Below are positions 31,188 to 42,824 of a DNA stretch of 64,000 nucleotides, piece after piece (position 1 is the first letter of the stretch; each line of letters opens with the position of its first letter). Position numbers and translations under genes: made by a program. The DNA is from Erythroxylum novogranatense (taxonomy: Eukaryota > Streptophyta > Magnoliopsida > Malpighiales > Erythroxylaceae). The stretch covers positions 89,784,977 through 89,848,976 of the forward strand of contig CM057226.1 in NCBI GenBank assembly GCA_029891385.1, read 5' to 3'. The notes below the pieces were generated by a model. It was not told where the DNA came from, made no database searches, and saw nothing but the letters and a program-made list of their open reading frames with translations.

Positions 31188-33180
31188 ACTTGTGTCGTGT
31201 ATGAAGCTAAAACCCTAGCTAGGTCGGACTTCCTATTTGAATTTGACGTTGATGCATGTATGCTGTCCAAATTTCGAATTAATATAGGGATATGTTTTTC
31301 GAAATTTTTCTTCCCAGAATTGTTCATAACATGTTATAGAATATGTCTGTGAAAGATGAGAATTTATCAATTTGCTTTGATATAGTTTTGCTATTTTATT
31401 CCCTAAGGTTCTGGATGCTGTTTTGTGACACATTCTGTGAACAGGCATGTGTATAAATTCGATAACAAATTCTAGAATTTTTTTTTTTCGGATTTGCCTT
31501 CACCAACATGTCCCTAAGATGTTTTTGAATTTCTATGTGGATGGAAAAGTGTTTTCAAGGTGATTTTCTATTTATTCACGAATTTATTCTATGCTGTTGG
31601 GAATAGCTGTGTTGATGAACACAGATTTTGAATCGGTTTTGTTGCTTAGGTTGACTGAGTTTTTGATGGCTATAAATCCTGAACAAATTCATGAAGCATG
31701 TTCTGAACATTTAGTAACCTGTGTAATTTTCTCAGAATTTATTGAAATTGTTTCAATGATTATTTCGAGCAATGTACAGAACTTGGCAGTTTTGTGAAAA
31801 TTGCTGGGACTGTTTTGCTTGACATAATTGAATGTGTATTTTTCAGTTCCAATGCCTTGGACCATTTTTAATGTGATTGAAAATGAGTTATCTTGATGTA
31901 GTATGCTTTCCAAACTGAATTGCTTGAAGTTGGTTTTCCAAGAATTTTCGGATGCCGAATAGGTCACATTAGCGTCTCGTTAGTGTATTTCATTATCTTG
32001 CTTGTTTTGGCCGTCATAATTTTTTGTGACTTGTGCCGAAGTAATTTGATAATATATGGACTAGCTAGAGATGCTTAGGGTGATAATTTGGTGTTTCCTG
32101 AATTGTTTGGATATTTATGAGTAATGACTCATTTTCAAGCTTTTCTTGTATGGTTTGACTGTATATGGCAATCATGTAACAATGAAGTATTCATTGGTAC
32201 ATCAAATTAACAGATATTACCTTAGGTATGTTGGTATTGTGAATTGGGATTACATGGATTGAGGAATTAGCCGATTAGAGATAATAGCAATTTTCGTTGG
32301 ATAAGTCGACTTGTTCAAGGTCTTGCCATAAGTCGACTTGTATCATGATATAAGGCGACTTGTGCGTGGGCAGGGGCATAAGTCGACTTGCATTCTTTGT
32401 AAGTCGACTTGTGACATGCTCAAGAGGGATGATGGATGATTATAAGGAAAGATTCAATGTGATTGATGAAACCTAAATCATTCCATATAGTCCTGGCGAC
32501 TATAATCCTTGACTTGGAGTCTAGAGTTCAAATCCTCCTCGGTATATGAAAACTAACGCCTTCCATTAATATGGTAAGAACCGAGTTCTTATAGGGTTGG
32601 GTCGTTAGGTAAACCCAAGCTCGCTTCTATACGGATATGTTGAACCATGAAAATGTGATTTTCGGATTAATGGGTTGGTTTTCACTAGAAGCGTTGGTTT
32701 GTTGAGTAAACTCAAGGTCAACGTGGACAGAGGCGAAATTGGGTAGCATACATCAGATGTATGCACATCAAAGAGTTGATAACCCAATGTAAGTGCACAC
32801 ATCAACAAGTTGATAGCACGGATCGATAGTTGTGTCTAAGATGTGATTGGTATATTTGATACCTCCCGAGACATAAGGTGGCTTGTTGGGTAAACCCAAG
32901 GTCATGCTTAATGTCGGTTATCGATGATGCAATTGGTATATTCGATACCTACCGATTGACCTAAGATGTGGCTTGTTGGGTAAACCCAAGGTCATTCTTA
33001 GCAATATCGGATATCAACCCACTAGGACATTATGTCATCTTATTTTTTTGGCTTTGTAATGAGGGTTATGGATTCTATGAAACTAGTGGGAGCTTTTTGC
33101 ATATCATTCAAGTCCATATGATTATGCATCTTTTCTTATTCTAACATTCTTTCTCTCTTTTCATTTAGGTTGGTTGAAGA
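31188..33180 (+). other. Cop-1 long untranslated leader
   Basis: About 2 kb between primer site and gag with no supported coding. It contains a second AAGTCGACTT array (32303-32410), four fold-backs ending in CCCAA or CTCAA (32597-32989), and a ~90-bp tandem duplication (about 32838-33006). Such leaders usually carry packaging, dimerisation and translation signals; which of these apply here is unknown. Confidence 0.7.
32838..33006 (+). repeat. ~90-bp tandem duplication in the Cop-1 leader
   Basis: Each unit holds GGTAT-loop-ATACC (32849-32863; 32935-32949) and TTGGG-TAAA-CCCAA (32886-32899; 32976-32989). Confidence 0.8.
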
Positions 33181-33387
33181 TGTCTTCCAGTGTGAACTTA
33201 CGCTCGCTAATGGATTCCAACAAGTTAACTGGACCGAATTTTCTTGACTGGCTAAGGAATCTGAGAATTGTTCTTAGATCCGAGGCGGGATACATCTAGA
33301 TGTTCCACTTCCAGATGCACCTGCTGTCGATGCTTCTGATGAGGATCAGAAGGCATATCGTAAGCATCTAAAGGACAGTGACATGGC
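33181..33387 (+). pseudogene. Cop-1 gag, N-terminal part
   Basis: The ATG at 33181 opens MSSSVNLRSLMDSNKLTGPN, the start of a plant Copia gag (UBN2-type capsid). The frame is lost after about 40 residues by a small deletion in a GC-containing stretch near 33285-33300, and then recovers as DVPLPDAPAVDASDEDQ and YRKHLKDSDMA, where Sir-1 is inserted. The sequence resumes without a gap at 44014 (TCIMLASMSPE). Gag would form the particle shell. Broken both by the insertion and by its own indels. Confidence 0.85.
33383..33387. repeat. TSD ATGGC (left) of Sir-1
   Basis: Partner at 44009-44013; gag reads on across the joined site. Confidence 0.9.
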
Positions 33388-34284
33388 TGAAGTAAATCAC
33401 ACGTTAATATATTGAGTAATAATATGACCAAGATACACAAGAAGGGGGGGTTGAATTGTGATAAACTTTTCTTTAATCCTTGATAACAATTGCTTGTTCT
33501 TTCGAAAACTTATCGTAAATCAATTCTTAACTAGTTTGAAAAACTTTGTTAATAATGAAAACTACGATTTAAGAAAAGTAAGAGTTAGAGAGAAACACGC
33601 AATTTTATTCGGTTCACTCCAAACCGTGGGCTACGTCCGGTCCTCGATATTCTTCCGAGATTTTCACTATCTCAAACCGATTACAAGTATTCTTTAGACC
33701 GAGCCTCTTGAGTCTCTTAATGGCAAGTATTCTTTACTCTTAGCCTCTTCAGTTATCTCAGAAGCACTTTTTCAAAATGAAAAAGCGATAAAGAGCTTTT
33801 ACAAAAGAGTTGCTCTTCACAATATACACTCGAAAATAGTTCGCAATTTTTCTCGATAGCGGATATTAAATATACGAGTTTCATTCACTTTTTCCAAAAG
33901 TTATTTCTTCTTCAATCTCGACTCTTATTTATAGTGAACTTCAATTTGTTTCTTTGACTATCTCGCTTGAATCTTTAAAAAGCGGTTATTCAGCTTTAGC
34001 TCCATAACCGTCTTAAGCGATGTTTCTTTCTTCCGTCTTATTTTCGTATAAATCGCTTTTTGTCTTCGTAAAGCTTCCGCCGCTTTTGTATCGCCCGCTT
34101 TTCTTAGTCTGCTTTTTCTTTAAATGCCTTTTGTATCGCCTCGCTTTTCTTCCGTCTGCTTTTCTTTAAATGCCTTTTGTATCGCCTTTTCCGCCTCGCT
34201 TTTCTTTAAATCTTTTTCTTTCAGTATATTTCTCTTTGTTTATTATCAAAATTATTTAATCGTGAAGTCTGGTTTGACTTAACA
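33388..34284 (-). repeat. Sir-1 3' LTR (canonical, 897 bp)
   Basis: The minus strand runs from TGTTAAGTCAAACC to GTGATTTACTTCA. Includes the U3 minisatellite (about 34085-34210) and GACGTAGCCCACGGTTTGG. Confidence 0.88.
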
Positions 34285-34297
34285 TTCTCCCCTTTTG
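34285..34297 (-). other. Sir-1 polypurine tract
   Basis: CAAAAGGGGAGAA on the minus strand, flush with the LTR start; duplicated at 42825-42837. Confidence 0.88.
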
Positions 34298-34469
34298 ATA
34301 ATAACAAATACTTGTGAATTTAGAGAAATATGAAAAGTATCATATACTTGTGAATTATCTGAAGTATTGAGATAAAAAATTATCTTCATCCTTCCAATTG
34401 ATTTCTTCCTTCTCCTTCTCTCTTCCTTCTCCCTTCTCCCTATTTGTTATTGATCAAAATTATTTTCCA

Positions 34470-36793
34470 ATATGCTTCACCAACTTTTCAGCATCTTCTT
34501 AATCTTCTTCATATCTTTATCAAGCTTCGAACATGCTTCTTTAGAGTTGATGATTCATCTACGATCGAGTCTTGTCTTAACAACTTGCTTTTCAACGATA
34601 GCCTTTGTTGTTGTATAAGCTTCCTTGTTAAAGACATCGGTTCAATGATTTGCGAAGAGGAGGAGGAACAAATCTGACTTGTTCATTGATATCAAAATCA
34701 TAGGAATCTCTTATTCGTTGAAAAGTGCGTCCAAACCATGGCATAGCTTCTGCGATTGAAGTGATCTCCCGGAGGTCGATTTAGCGAGAATGTTACGTAT
34801 TATAGTAAAACAACATTACGAGTTGCCAATCGAATGAACAATCTTGACCCATTACGATATTGCCTCCTGTGGATCATCTGCTGTGGCCTTAGTTAGACTT
34901 GGTCACGGATCTTGATACACGCAGATGGACTTACCACTCCTTTTCTCCTTACATGCTTCATCAATCAATTTTTGCCTCTCAATCGATCGGAAGACATGTC
35001 ATCCAATCTTGGCTCAGTTGAACTTTCACTTTAGCTTCTCATAATTGAGTTCAACAAAATTTGGTGGTTGAAGATCGGTACCACCTTGATTATTGTCGCC
35101 AATATAGGATAAGAAGTGATCGCCTCCAAATGGCTCTGGTGGATATGGTTCTCTCCCAACTCTCTTGATTGATCATAGAAATTTTGTAACCCCTATCCAA
35201 CGGATGAGAAATGCCATTATCATATTCTCTGATTTGAAGAATGCTTTAACAAATCTCTTGGGTTTGTCTCGATGATGGTGACTTGGTCTTCTTCTCCTTT
35301 CTTACAACCAATCTATGTTCCCATCTTTCTCTTTGAGAAGTTAAATACTTGGATGGAACATTATTCATCACACTTACAACTTTTGAAGTAGCCTACATTC
35401 CAAAACATGTGTAGCAACTTGTTTATGGACAAGTGTGGACTGAAAAGTAGTAGGAACTATTTCTTCAAAATTGGATTATTAAAATTTTGTGAGAATCCTT
35501 AATATTACCCTTAATGACTTCCACAATCGCCCGATGGCAGCTTCCATATTAACTTGGTGACATCAACAAGACTAACAAAGACATGCAGCAGATTTTTAGA
35601 AATGTCAACAACGGTTTCTTCTAGCCTTGTCTTCTTAGCCTTTGCCTCTGTTGTTGGATTTTCTTCTTTTCTTGCACTCATTTTCTTTAACCTTGGTGAC
35701 CTCTTGGATTGAACTTTCTTCTTCTCGGGTTCTTCTACTTTCCTTTTCCTTCATTTCCTTGAGATTGAGTTTCGAAACTTTCTCAAGGATTGATGATGAT
35801 GATTTTGTAGCTTTTGATCTCATCGTTCATAATGCTTTGGTTTGCTTGAATCTCTGGAAGGATGGCTTCTTTCATCGTCAGAGTTTCCTTTGTGGGTGGC
35901 GTTCTTGCTTGCTTATGAATGTCACTCACCAAAGGTTCCCTTTCCGCTTTAAGTCACCCGATTCAAAAATCGAGCAGATCTTGACTTGACTCACGAGTGT
36001 GATCTTCTCTCCTTCATAGAGGATTTCTTGGTTTAGGCTCCCCTCGGTTGTTGCTTTCCTTGATTCTTACGCTCCTTGTTTGTCTGAAAATCTCGGACCC
36101 ATTTTGGCAATCGATGTAGAATCTATATAACTTCTTACAGATACCTTACATCGACTCCCAACTCAATCGATTCACGATTCTTTAAACATCCTTGTCAACA
36201 ACATCCCATACGGAGAGTGTTTGTATCCTTTATTGATTTAACCATATATTGATAAATCAAAATGGTAAATCTATTGGTTGGTGATTCAGGAGATGAAGGA
36301 TACATTGTTCATCAAAGTAGTGACTTGATGTCTTGAACCTATCCTAGGTAACACACATCACACAAAGCAAACAAACAAAACCCTTACCTTTGGTACAAGC
36401 CAAGAGGCTCTTCTTTCGATTGGGTTGTTACGACCATAAAGTTGACGAGTAACTTCATCTTCGTTCAACTTGACTTAGTCATCCATTTCACCATGTTAGT
36501 AGGTTGAACTCCACTACTCGGACATTCGGTGACTCTTTCCGGTAACTCCTTGGTTACTATAACGAGGAGTGTTTCTACATCGATACGATTGTATTATCCA
36601 CAGTTTTAGTATGTTTCCAGAACTCATAAACTTCTTTGAGATAAACTTGCTCTCGTATTTGAAAGAAGTTTCTCCATCCTGCCGCTATTATCTCCGGCTC
36701 TATATCCATTTGTTCCCTTCTTAGATCTTCAAAGTTTACCAATCTTCCCCAGTTTGCTCCTGGATCAACTCGCAAAATGGGCTTGACATTCAT
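34470..36793 (-). pseudogene. Sir-1 env-like third ORF (broken)
   Basis: SIRE elements carry an extra, so-called envelope-like ORF between RNase H and the 3' LTR, and this 2.3-kb region is in that place. Recognisable pieces are an N-terminal 72-residue frame (36793-36575, with NWGRLVNFEDLRREQ and AAGWRNFFQIREQVY), a scrap around 36450 (TRQLYGRNNPIERRASW), a Lys/Glu-rich stretch (35823-35635) and a C-terminal coiled-coil-like end (KKHVRKLDKDMKKIKKML in the copy at 43243-43016). The order fits a single former ORF of roughly 700 codons. No signal peptide or membrane segment can be argued from these scraps, and function is unknown. Several frameshifts and stops; the last part is duplicated upstream of the 5' LTR. 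Confidence 0.65.
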
Positions 36794-37267
36794 CTTGTTG
36801 ATTACGGTGAATAGGAACTTGCTTGAAGAATTTTGAGAGATTTCAGAGAACTAGCAATTTCTGAATTTGTTAGAGATCCCAAACGTCAGTTTTAGGGATT
36901 TTATAGCAAATTCTAGAACGATTGTACTTCTCGATGATCTGACAGCCTTTTTTCCCTCTAAAATTTTTCTTTGTGAAAGAAGTTTTAAGTGCGAAACCGT
37001 CAGCGCCGTTTAACTCCACCGTTTCATTGTCTTTCTTTTGAAAAATCGATGATCAATCTGTTAACTCTGTAATCTTCTGTCTTTGTCTTTAAAAATCGGA
37101 TGAATGATCCGTTAACTCCTCCGTCTATCTCTGCTTTCTTTACGAAAAAAACCAGATGATTGGTCCGTTAACTCACGCGTCTATCTGCTTTCTTCTTTTT
37201 GAAAAACCGGATGATTGGTCCGTTAACATTACCATATTGAGGTTCGTCGATTTCTTTAAAGCGATCT

Positions 37268-37704
37268 TCACTTAGTGGTTTTGTGAAGATATCGCCCACT
37301 GAAATTCGTTTCCATTAATTGTAGGTCGACAACTTTCTTCCGAGCGTAATCTCTCAAGAAATGATGTCTAACTTCAATGTGCTTCACCCTTGAATGTTGA
37401 ATTGGATTCTTTGACAAGTCGATGGTATTTGGTGTTGTCGCGATATATTGGAATCTCTTCCTCTTGTATTGAGTAGTCCTCCAATTGATACTTGATCCAC
37501 GAGAATTGTGAACAACAACTTGCGGCGGACATATATTAAACCTGCGGTTGATAATGCAATCGAGCTTTGTCTCTTGCTTGACCATGACACGAGTTTGGTC
37601 GAGGTAGTGACAACCACCACTCGTGCTCTTCCTTTCAATCCTATCACGGCATAGTCCGCATCGCAATATCCATTCAACCTGAAATCTTTACCTTTCTCAT
37701 ACAT
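37268..37704 (-). pseudogene. Sir-1 RNase H
   Basis: The minus-strand frame 37704-37384 has GYCDADYA and LVSWSSKRQSSIALSTA, matching the RNase H of SIRE-type Copia (YCDADYAG ... SWSSKKQ ... ALSTAEAEY). The KSTSGGCHYL segment appears in a second frame (within 37666-37268), showing a frameshift between the first catalytic Asp and the rest. It would remove the RNA template during cDNA synthesis. The C-terminal half (PTKHIEIRHHF-like, near 37385) is again in the other frame. Non-functional as read. Confidence 0.85.
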
Positions 37705-38746
37705 TAAGCAAAGATCGGTAGTACTGCGAGATATCTCAAATTTTGTTTTACAACTATGTAATGAGATTCTCTAGGATCGGCTGAAACCTTGCACAAGCAT
37801 ACACTTGAATAGAATGTCAGTCTACTTGCGTAAGATAAAGAAAAGAACCAATCATCCTCTAAATAGGGTTTGATCCACCTTCTTACCACTTTCGTCTTTC
37901 GACAACAAGTTTGAAGGATGCATCGGTGTAGACATACTTTTAACACTACACATATCAAATTTAGACAACAATTCTTTGACATATTTTGTTGATGGATAAA
38001 ATCTTATCCTTAGTTTGCTTTACTTGCAATCCAAGAAAGAATTTTAACTCACCCATCATGCTCATCTCAAATTCATTTTCATCATATTTTCAAAGCTTAT
38101 GCATAACTTTTTGAGGTGGCACCAAAATAATATCATCAACATAGATTTGCCTGATAATAAAATCATTATACAAGTTCTTCCTAAAAAGAGTTTTGTCAAC
38201 TTTACCTCTAGTAAATCCATTTTCAATAAGAAATGAGCTCAGACGATCATACCATGCTCTAGGAGCCTGTTTCAGTCCATATAAGGCTTTATGAAGTCTG
38301 TAGACATGATCTGGATACTTTATATCCTCAAATCCAGGAGGTTGCTTGACATAGACTTCTTCATCTATAAAGCCATTCAGAAATGCACTTTTTACATCCA
38401 TCTGAAAAAGCTTTATGTCATGGCAAATAGCATATGCAAGCAGTATCCTTATTGCTTCAAGTCTTGCTACTGGAGCATATGTCTCATTATAGTCTATTCC
38501 TTCCTGCTGATTATAGCCTTGTGCTACTAATCTTGCCTTGTTGCGACTTACTTTTCCTGATTCGTCTAGCTTATTCTTGAATATCCATCTAGTACCAATA
38601 ATGGATTTCTTTTCAGGTTTAGGAACTAAGGACCAGACTTTATTCCTACTGAATTGATTCAACTCCTCTTGCATAGCTAATATCCATGCTTCATCTTTTA
38701 GAGCTTCATCAATCTTTTTAGGTTCTACTTCAGATATAAATGCCAC
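37705..38746 (-). pseudogene. Sir-1 reverse transcriptase
   Basis: The frame 38746-38090 gives 218 residues of RT: WILAMQEELNQF (21-32), NKARLVAQGY (69-78), YNETYAPVARLEAIR (86-100), the first catalytic Asp in LFQMDVKSAFLNG (113-125), ALYGLKQAPRAWY (154-166) and the YVDD catalytic loop (202-205). It then fails shortly after YVDDIIL. The remainder to RNase H (38089-37705) is in fragments, among them LSKNCCLNL and CLHRCILQT scraps. Catalytic Asp residues are present, so this was an active enzyme until recently. Confidence 0.9.
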
Positions 38747-39862
38747 GTTGGCTTCTCTTCTGAACTTGGACCTTGTTCTTACACCTTCGATGTTTCTCAG
38801 ATAATTGACTCTTTAGGATGAGAGCTTTTGTATCTCAATCTTTCTTTAACTCAAAATTCTTAGAGATATCATCTTTTCATCATGAAGTGTTCCGATGAAG
38901 ATACTTCCTTACAACTGCGTCAAGGGCATCTATTAAGATCATCATCTTGATTCCTCTTCCTTATTGGGTTGAGAGCTATCATCGAACTTAACGTGAATAG
39001 TTTCCTCAGCAGTCTTTGAGGTGAGGTTGAAGACTCTAAATGCCTTTGAAGTGAGAGAATAGCCTAGAAAAATTCTGAAAGTGTCTTAGCATCAAATTTG
39101 TCAGAGCTTCCTTTGTGTTCGAGAAAAGTGCACTTGCAGCCAAAAGGATGGAAATAAGAAATGTTTGGTCTCCTTCCATTCCACAACTCATAGGAGTTTT
39201 CTTGACATTGGTCGCATGAAGACTCTATTACGAATGTAGCATCTTTGTATTGATGACTTACGCCTTGAAGTATTTAGGAAGATTCATCTCGCACAGCATT
39301 GTTCTTGCCATCTCTTGAATCGTCATATTCTTCCTCTCAACAATTCCATTCTCATTGTGGAGTCCTTAGGGGCGGAGAAGTTATGAAAATTCCTTTTCTT
39401 CGCAGAATACTCTGAACTTCTCATTTTCAAATTCTCCTCCATGATCTCCTTATGCTTGCTATAGACATTCCTCTTTCATTTTGTAATCTCATGGAAAGGT
39501 TTCTAAAACACTTGAAAGACTCATCTTTATGTGATAGAAAAGTATCCAACAAAACCTTGTAAAATCATCAACAATCACAAGTCCATACTTCTTTCCACCA
39601 AGACTTATTGTTCTTGTTGGACCAAATAAATCCATATGTAACAACTCAAGTGGTCTAGAAGAAGTTATGAAATGTTTTGAAGAGAAAGAGGTTTTAACTT
39701 GTTTCCTTTTCGACAACTTTCACAAAAGAAATCTTTGTCAAAAGCAATTTGTGGCAAACCTTTTACCAAATCATGTTTCAAAAGTTTTGAAATATGTTTA
39801 AAACTGACATGACCTAGTTTTTTATGCCAGATCAGTCTTTCATCTTCAGTAGATAAAAACAT
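38747..39862 (-). pseudogene. Sir-1 integrase
   Basis: Frame 39862-39665 holds the zinc-binding part: WHKKLGHVSFKH and CESCRKGNKLK give HHCC. Frame 39716-39489 holds the start of the catalytic core with LELLHMDLFGPTR (first Asp) and YGLVIVDDFTRFCW. From 39488 to 38747 the core and C-terminal domain are scattered through frames, for example a scrap near 39340 corresponding to the conserved N-G-V-E-R-K region. It would insert cDNA into the genome. In the Copia order it precedes RT. Confidence 0.85.
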
Positions 39863-40215
39863 GAAATATTTTGAGACTGAAAAACGTCTAAATCAATTTT
39901 ATAAAGATTGTTTCGTCTTTTGGCTGAAAAGAAGATGGAACCATCTTTGTTTCTGACTTCACAAAATTTTTGATTAAAAGAAACTTCAAAACCAGAATCA
40001 CATAATTGACTAATACTTATCAAGTTATGCTTTAAACCATCAACTAGTAAGACGTTATTAATGCATGCATGAGAATTCTTACCAATCTTACCAAACCCGA
40101 TTATCTTTCCTTGTTGGTTGTCTCCAAAGTTATTGATCCTCCTTTCTTGATGAAGATCTAGGAACATAGACTTGTTTCCGTCATGTGACGCGAGCATCCA
40201 CCGTCCATATACCAA
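39832..40215 (-). pseudogene. Sir-1 protease and pre-integrase region
   Basis: The active-site stretch near 40215 reads WYMDGGCSRHMT in one frame and shifts into the frame 40215-39832 (MFLDLHQERRINNFGDN, KIIGFGKIGKNSHACINNVL, HNLISISQLCDSGFEV). Family members have D-S-G at the active site; here the middle residue is Gly (GACGGTGGA), a CAG-to-CGG type change. The LISISQLCDSG segment is the conserved link to the integrase zinc domain. Confidence 0.85.
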
Positions 40216-41915
40216 TGGTGCTTCTTTGGTTCTTCCAACGAAGGATTTCGTGGGAGATATTATTTTATTTTAGGTACCAGATTCTCTTGGGTCCTTTAGG
40301 GTTAATCGATGTAATGAATGATAATGATGTGTAGAATGATAATGTTGATGACCTTTCGAAAATCGATTGATATCTTTTCTTATTTTTTGAGCAAGCTGAT
40401 TTTACTACGTAATCTTGGGGCTTATTTTTAGTAAACCCTAATCCAGCTTTTATCCTCGGATGTACGTATTCTCCTATCATTTCATTCATCTTTTTGTACT
40501 ATCTCAGTAAATTTAGCTAGATCAATTGAGAGATTATTAATTCTCGATTTCAATTGATTAATCTCTTGAGATCTATCTACAACTTTGTTGTTATTCAATT
40601 CCTCAACTTGCTTTCTCAAACTTATATTCTCTCTCTATCTCATGAGTATGTTTGAGGTTTCTACATATTTCTTCTTCAACGGCTTGTCTTTGTTTGAGAA
40701 TAGCATGAGAATCCTCTAACAATTATGAATATGCATCTTGTATATCATTATAGTGGAAGTTACCTCCTCATCACTTTCTTCTTGACTACGGACATATGTT
40801 AGCATGTTACGACGCTTGTGAACTTGTATCGATTACGATGAATCCAGATCTTCCCACGTTGCCATCATGCTTTTCTTGTTATCTCTACTCCTTCCGGTTG
40901 TCTTTTCAACATTGGACACTCGGACTTGTAATGTCCCGGCTTCTTGCATTCATAACGGTAATGGATGCTTTATCGACTTTTCATTGTCTTTGCCATTGTT
41001 CCTTCTAAATGTTGAATTTCCTTTGGACTTCTTTTCCACATTCTTCTTATCTTTCTTGAAATGAAAGATAGCTCATCGTCTTCATCACTTGATTCAGATT
41101 TCGACTTCTGGAATCATCATCCTTTGCTTCTTCAATCTTTAACGCCTTTGATGTATTCCTTTTGTTTTTTCTTCCGGATTTTGTGATTATTTTGACTTGC
41201 TTTGGCGCTATGGACTTCTCCTTTTGGGCTTATCTTCCGCATCAAGCTCTACTTCGTGTATCTTCAACGATCCAAGCAATTCATCAAGCTTGAAGACGCT
41301 TAGGTCTTTGGCTTCTTGTCTGTGATTACTTTGGGTCTCCATCTTTTGGGAGACTCCTCAAAATCTTTGAACATGGTCTTAGCTGTTATGCGTTCTTCCA
41401 AGAGCTTTTAGCCCATTAACAATTGTTTGGAATCTTCCAAACATTTGATCAATGGTCTCTTCTTCTTTCATCTTGAATAACTTCGTCTTGATGCACCAAA
41501 AGACTTATCTTGGACTCCTTCACTTGATTTGTTCCTTCATGTGCAATTGATAATGTATCCCACATTTCTTTGGCATATCGCATCCATGCACTTTGTCATA
41601 CTCGCTTCGCTTTCAATGCACAACTCAAGAAAAATTTCGCTTTGGAGTTTAGTTGAAATCTTGCTTTACGCTCATTGTCCATCTTTCTCGTGGAATTGGA
41701 TTTTATCATCATCTTCAGGTGTGTAAGGTCCATTCTCGATGATGTCCCAAAGGTCAATGTGAGTAGACTCGATAAACAATCTCATCCGATCCTTCCAATA
41801 GTGGTAGTCTTCACCATTGAATCTTTGGAGGTCCGTGACCGAGGCTCCTACGCAATATCGTGTGTGATTCCACCATTTTCTTTAGTTCACACTTTATTAG
41901 AGTGATTCTTGAACA
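40216..41915 (-). pseudogene. Sir-1 gag (multiply broken)
   Basis: Minus-strand scraps in order: near 41840-41700, RFNGEDYHYWKDRMRLFIES and IDLWDIIENGPYTPE, the SIRE gag N-terminus; near 41480-41395, MKEEETIDQMFGRFQ and IVNGLKALG; near 40960-40915, a zinc knuckle YECKKPGHYKSECP (its first Cys is Arg); and near 40490-40400, IKAGLGF from the region before protease. No frame longer than about 80 residues survives. It would form the capsid. Many of the breaks are 1-4 nt indels. Confidence 0.82.
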
Positions 41916-41930
41916 CCTTGCTCGATACCA
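41916..41930 (-). other. Sir-1 primer-binding site
   Basis: Reads TGGTATCGAGCAAGG. The initiator-Met complement is TGGTATCAGAGC, so one A is missing from a CAG. It lies 2 nt from the LTR. Confidence 0.85.
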
Positions 41931-41932
41931 AT

Positions 41933-42824
41933 TGAAGTAAATCACACGTTAATATATTGAGTAATAATATGACCAAGATACACAAGAAGGGGGTTGAATT
42001 GTGATAAACTTTTCTTTAATCCTTCAATAACAATTGCTTGTTCTTTCGGAAAACTTATCTTAAATCAATTCTTAACTAGTTTGAAAACTTTGTTAATAAT
42101 GAAAACTACGATTTAAGAAAAGTAAGAGTTAGAGAGAAACACGACAATTTTATCTGGTTCACCCCAAACCGTGGGCTACGTCCGATCCTCTCGATATTCT
42201 TCGAGATTTTCACTATCTCCAAACTGATTACAAGTATTCTTTAGATCGAGCCTCTTCAGTCTCTTAACAAGCAAGTATTCTTTTACTCTTAGCCTCTTGG
42301 GCTATCTATAACACTTTTCAAAATGAAAAGCGATAAAGAGCTTTTACAAAGAGTTGCTCTTCACAATATACACTTTCGAAAATAGTTCGCAATTTTTCTC
42401 GAGATAGGCAGATATTGAATACACGAGTTTCATTCATTTTTCCAAAAGTTATTTCTTCTTCAATCTCGACTCTTATTTATAGTGAAACTTCAACTATTTC
42501 TTTGACTATCTCGCTTGAATCTTTAAAAGCGGTTATTCAGTTTAGCTCCGTAACCGTCTTAAAGCGATGTTTCTTTCTTCCGATCTTATTTACGTATAAA
42601 TCGCTTTTTGTCTTCGTAAAGCTTAAAATGCCTTTTTATCGCCCGCCTTTTTCTTAAAATGCCTTTTGTATAAATACGCTTTTCTTAGTCTGCATTTTTC
42701 TTTAAATGCCTTTTGTATCGTCGCTTTTCTTCCGTCGCTTTTCTTTAAATGCATTTTTCTTTCGTATATTTCTCTTTGTTTATTATCAAAATTATTTAAT
42801 CGTGAAGTCTGGTTTGACTTAACA
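41933..42824 (-). repeat. Sir-1 5' LTR (canonical part, 892 bp)
   Basis: Same termini as 33388-34284, and very similar apart from small indels. Confidence 0.88.

Noticed and set aside
31023..31352. 109-codon frame over the LTR end and primer site of Cop-1
   Set aside because: It crosses the LTR/PBS boundary and has no counterpart at the 3' LTR beyond the repeat, so it is a chance frame.
34444..35989. Plus-strand frames at 34444-34677 and 35642-35989
   Set aside because: Antisense shadows of the env-like region of Sir-1; the minus strand carries the family match.
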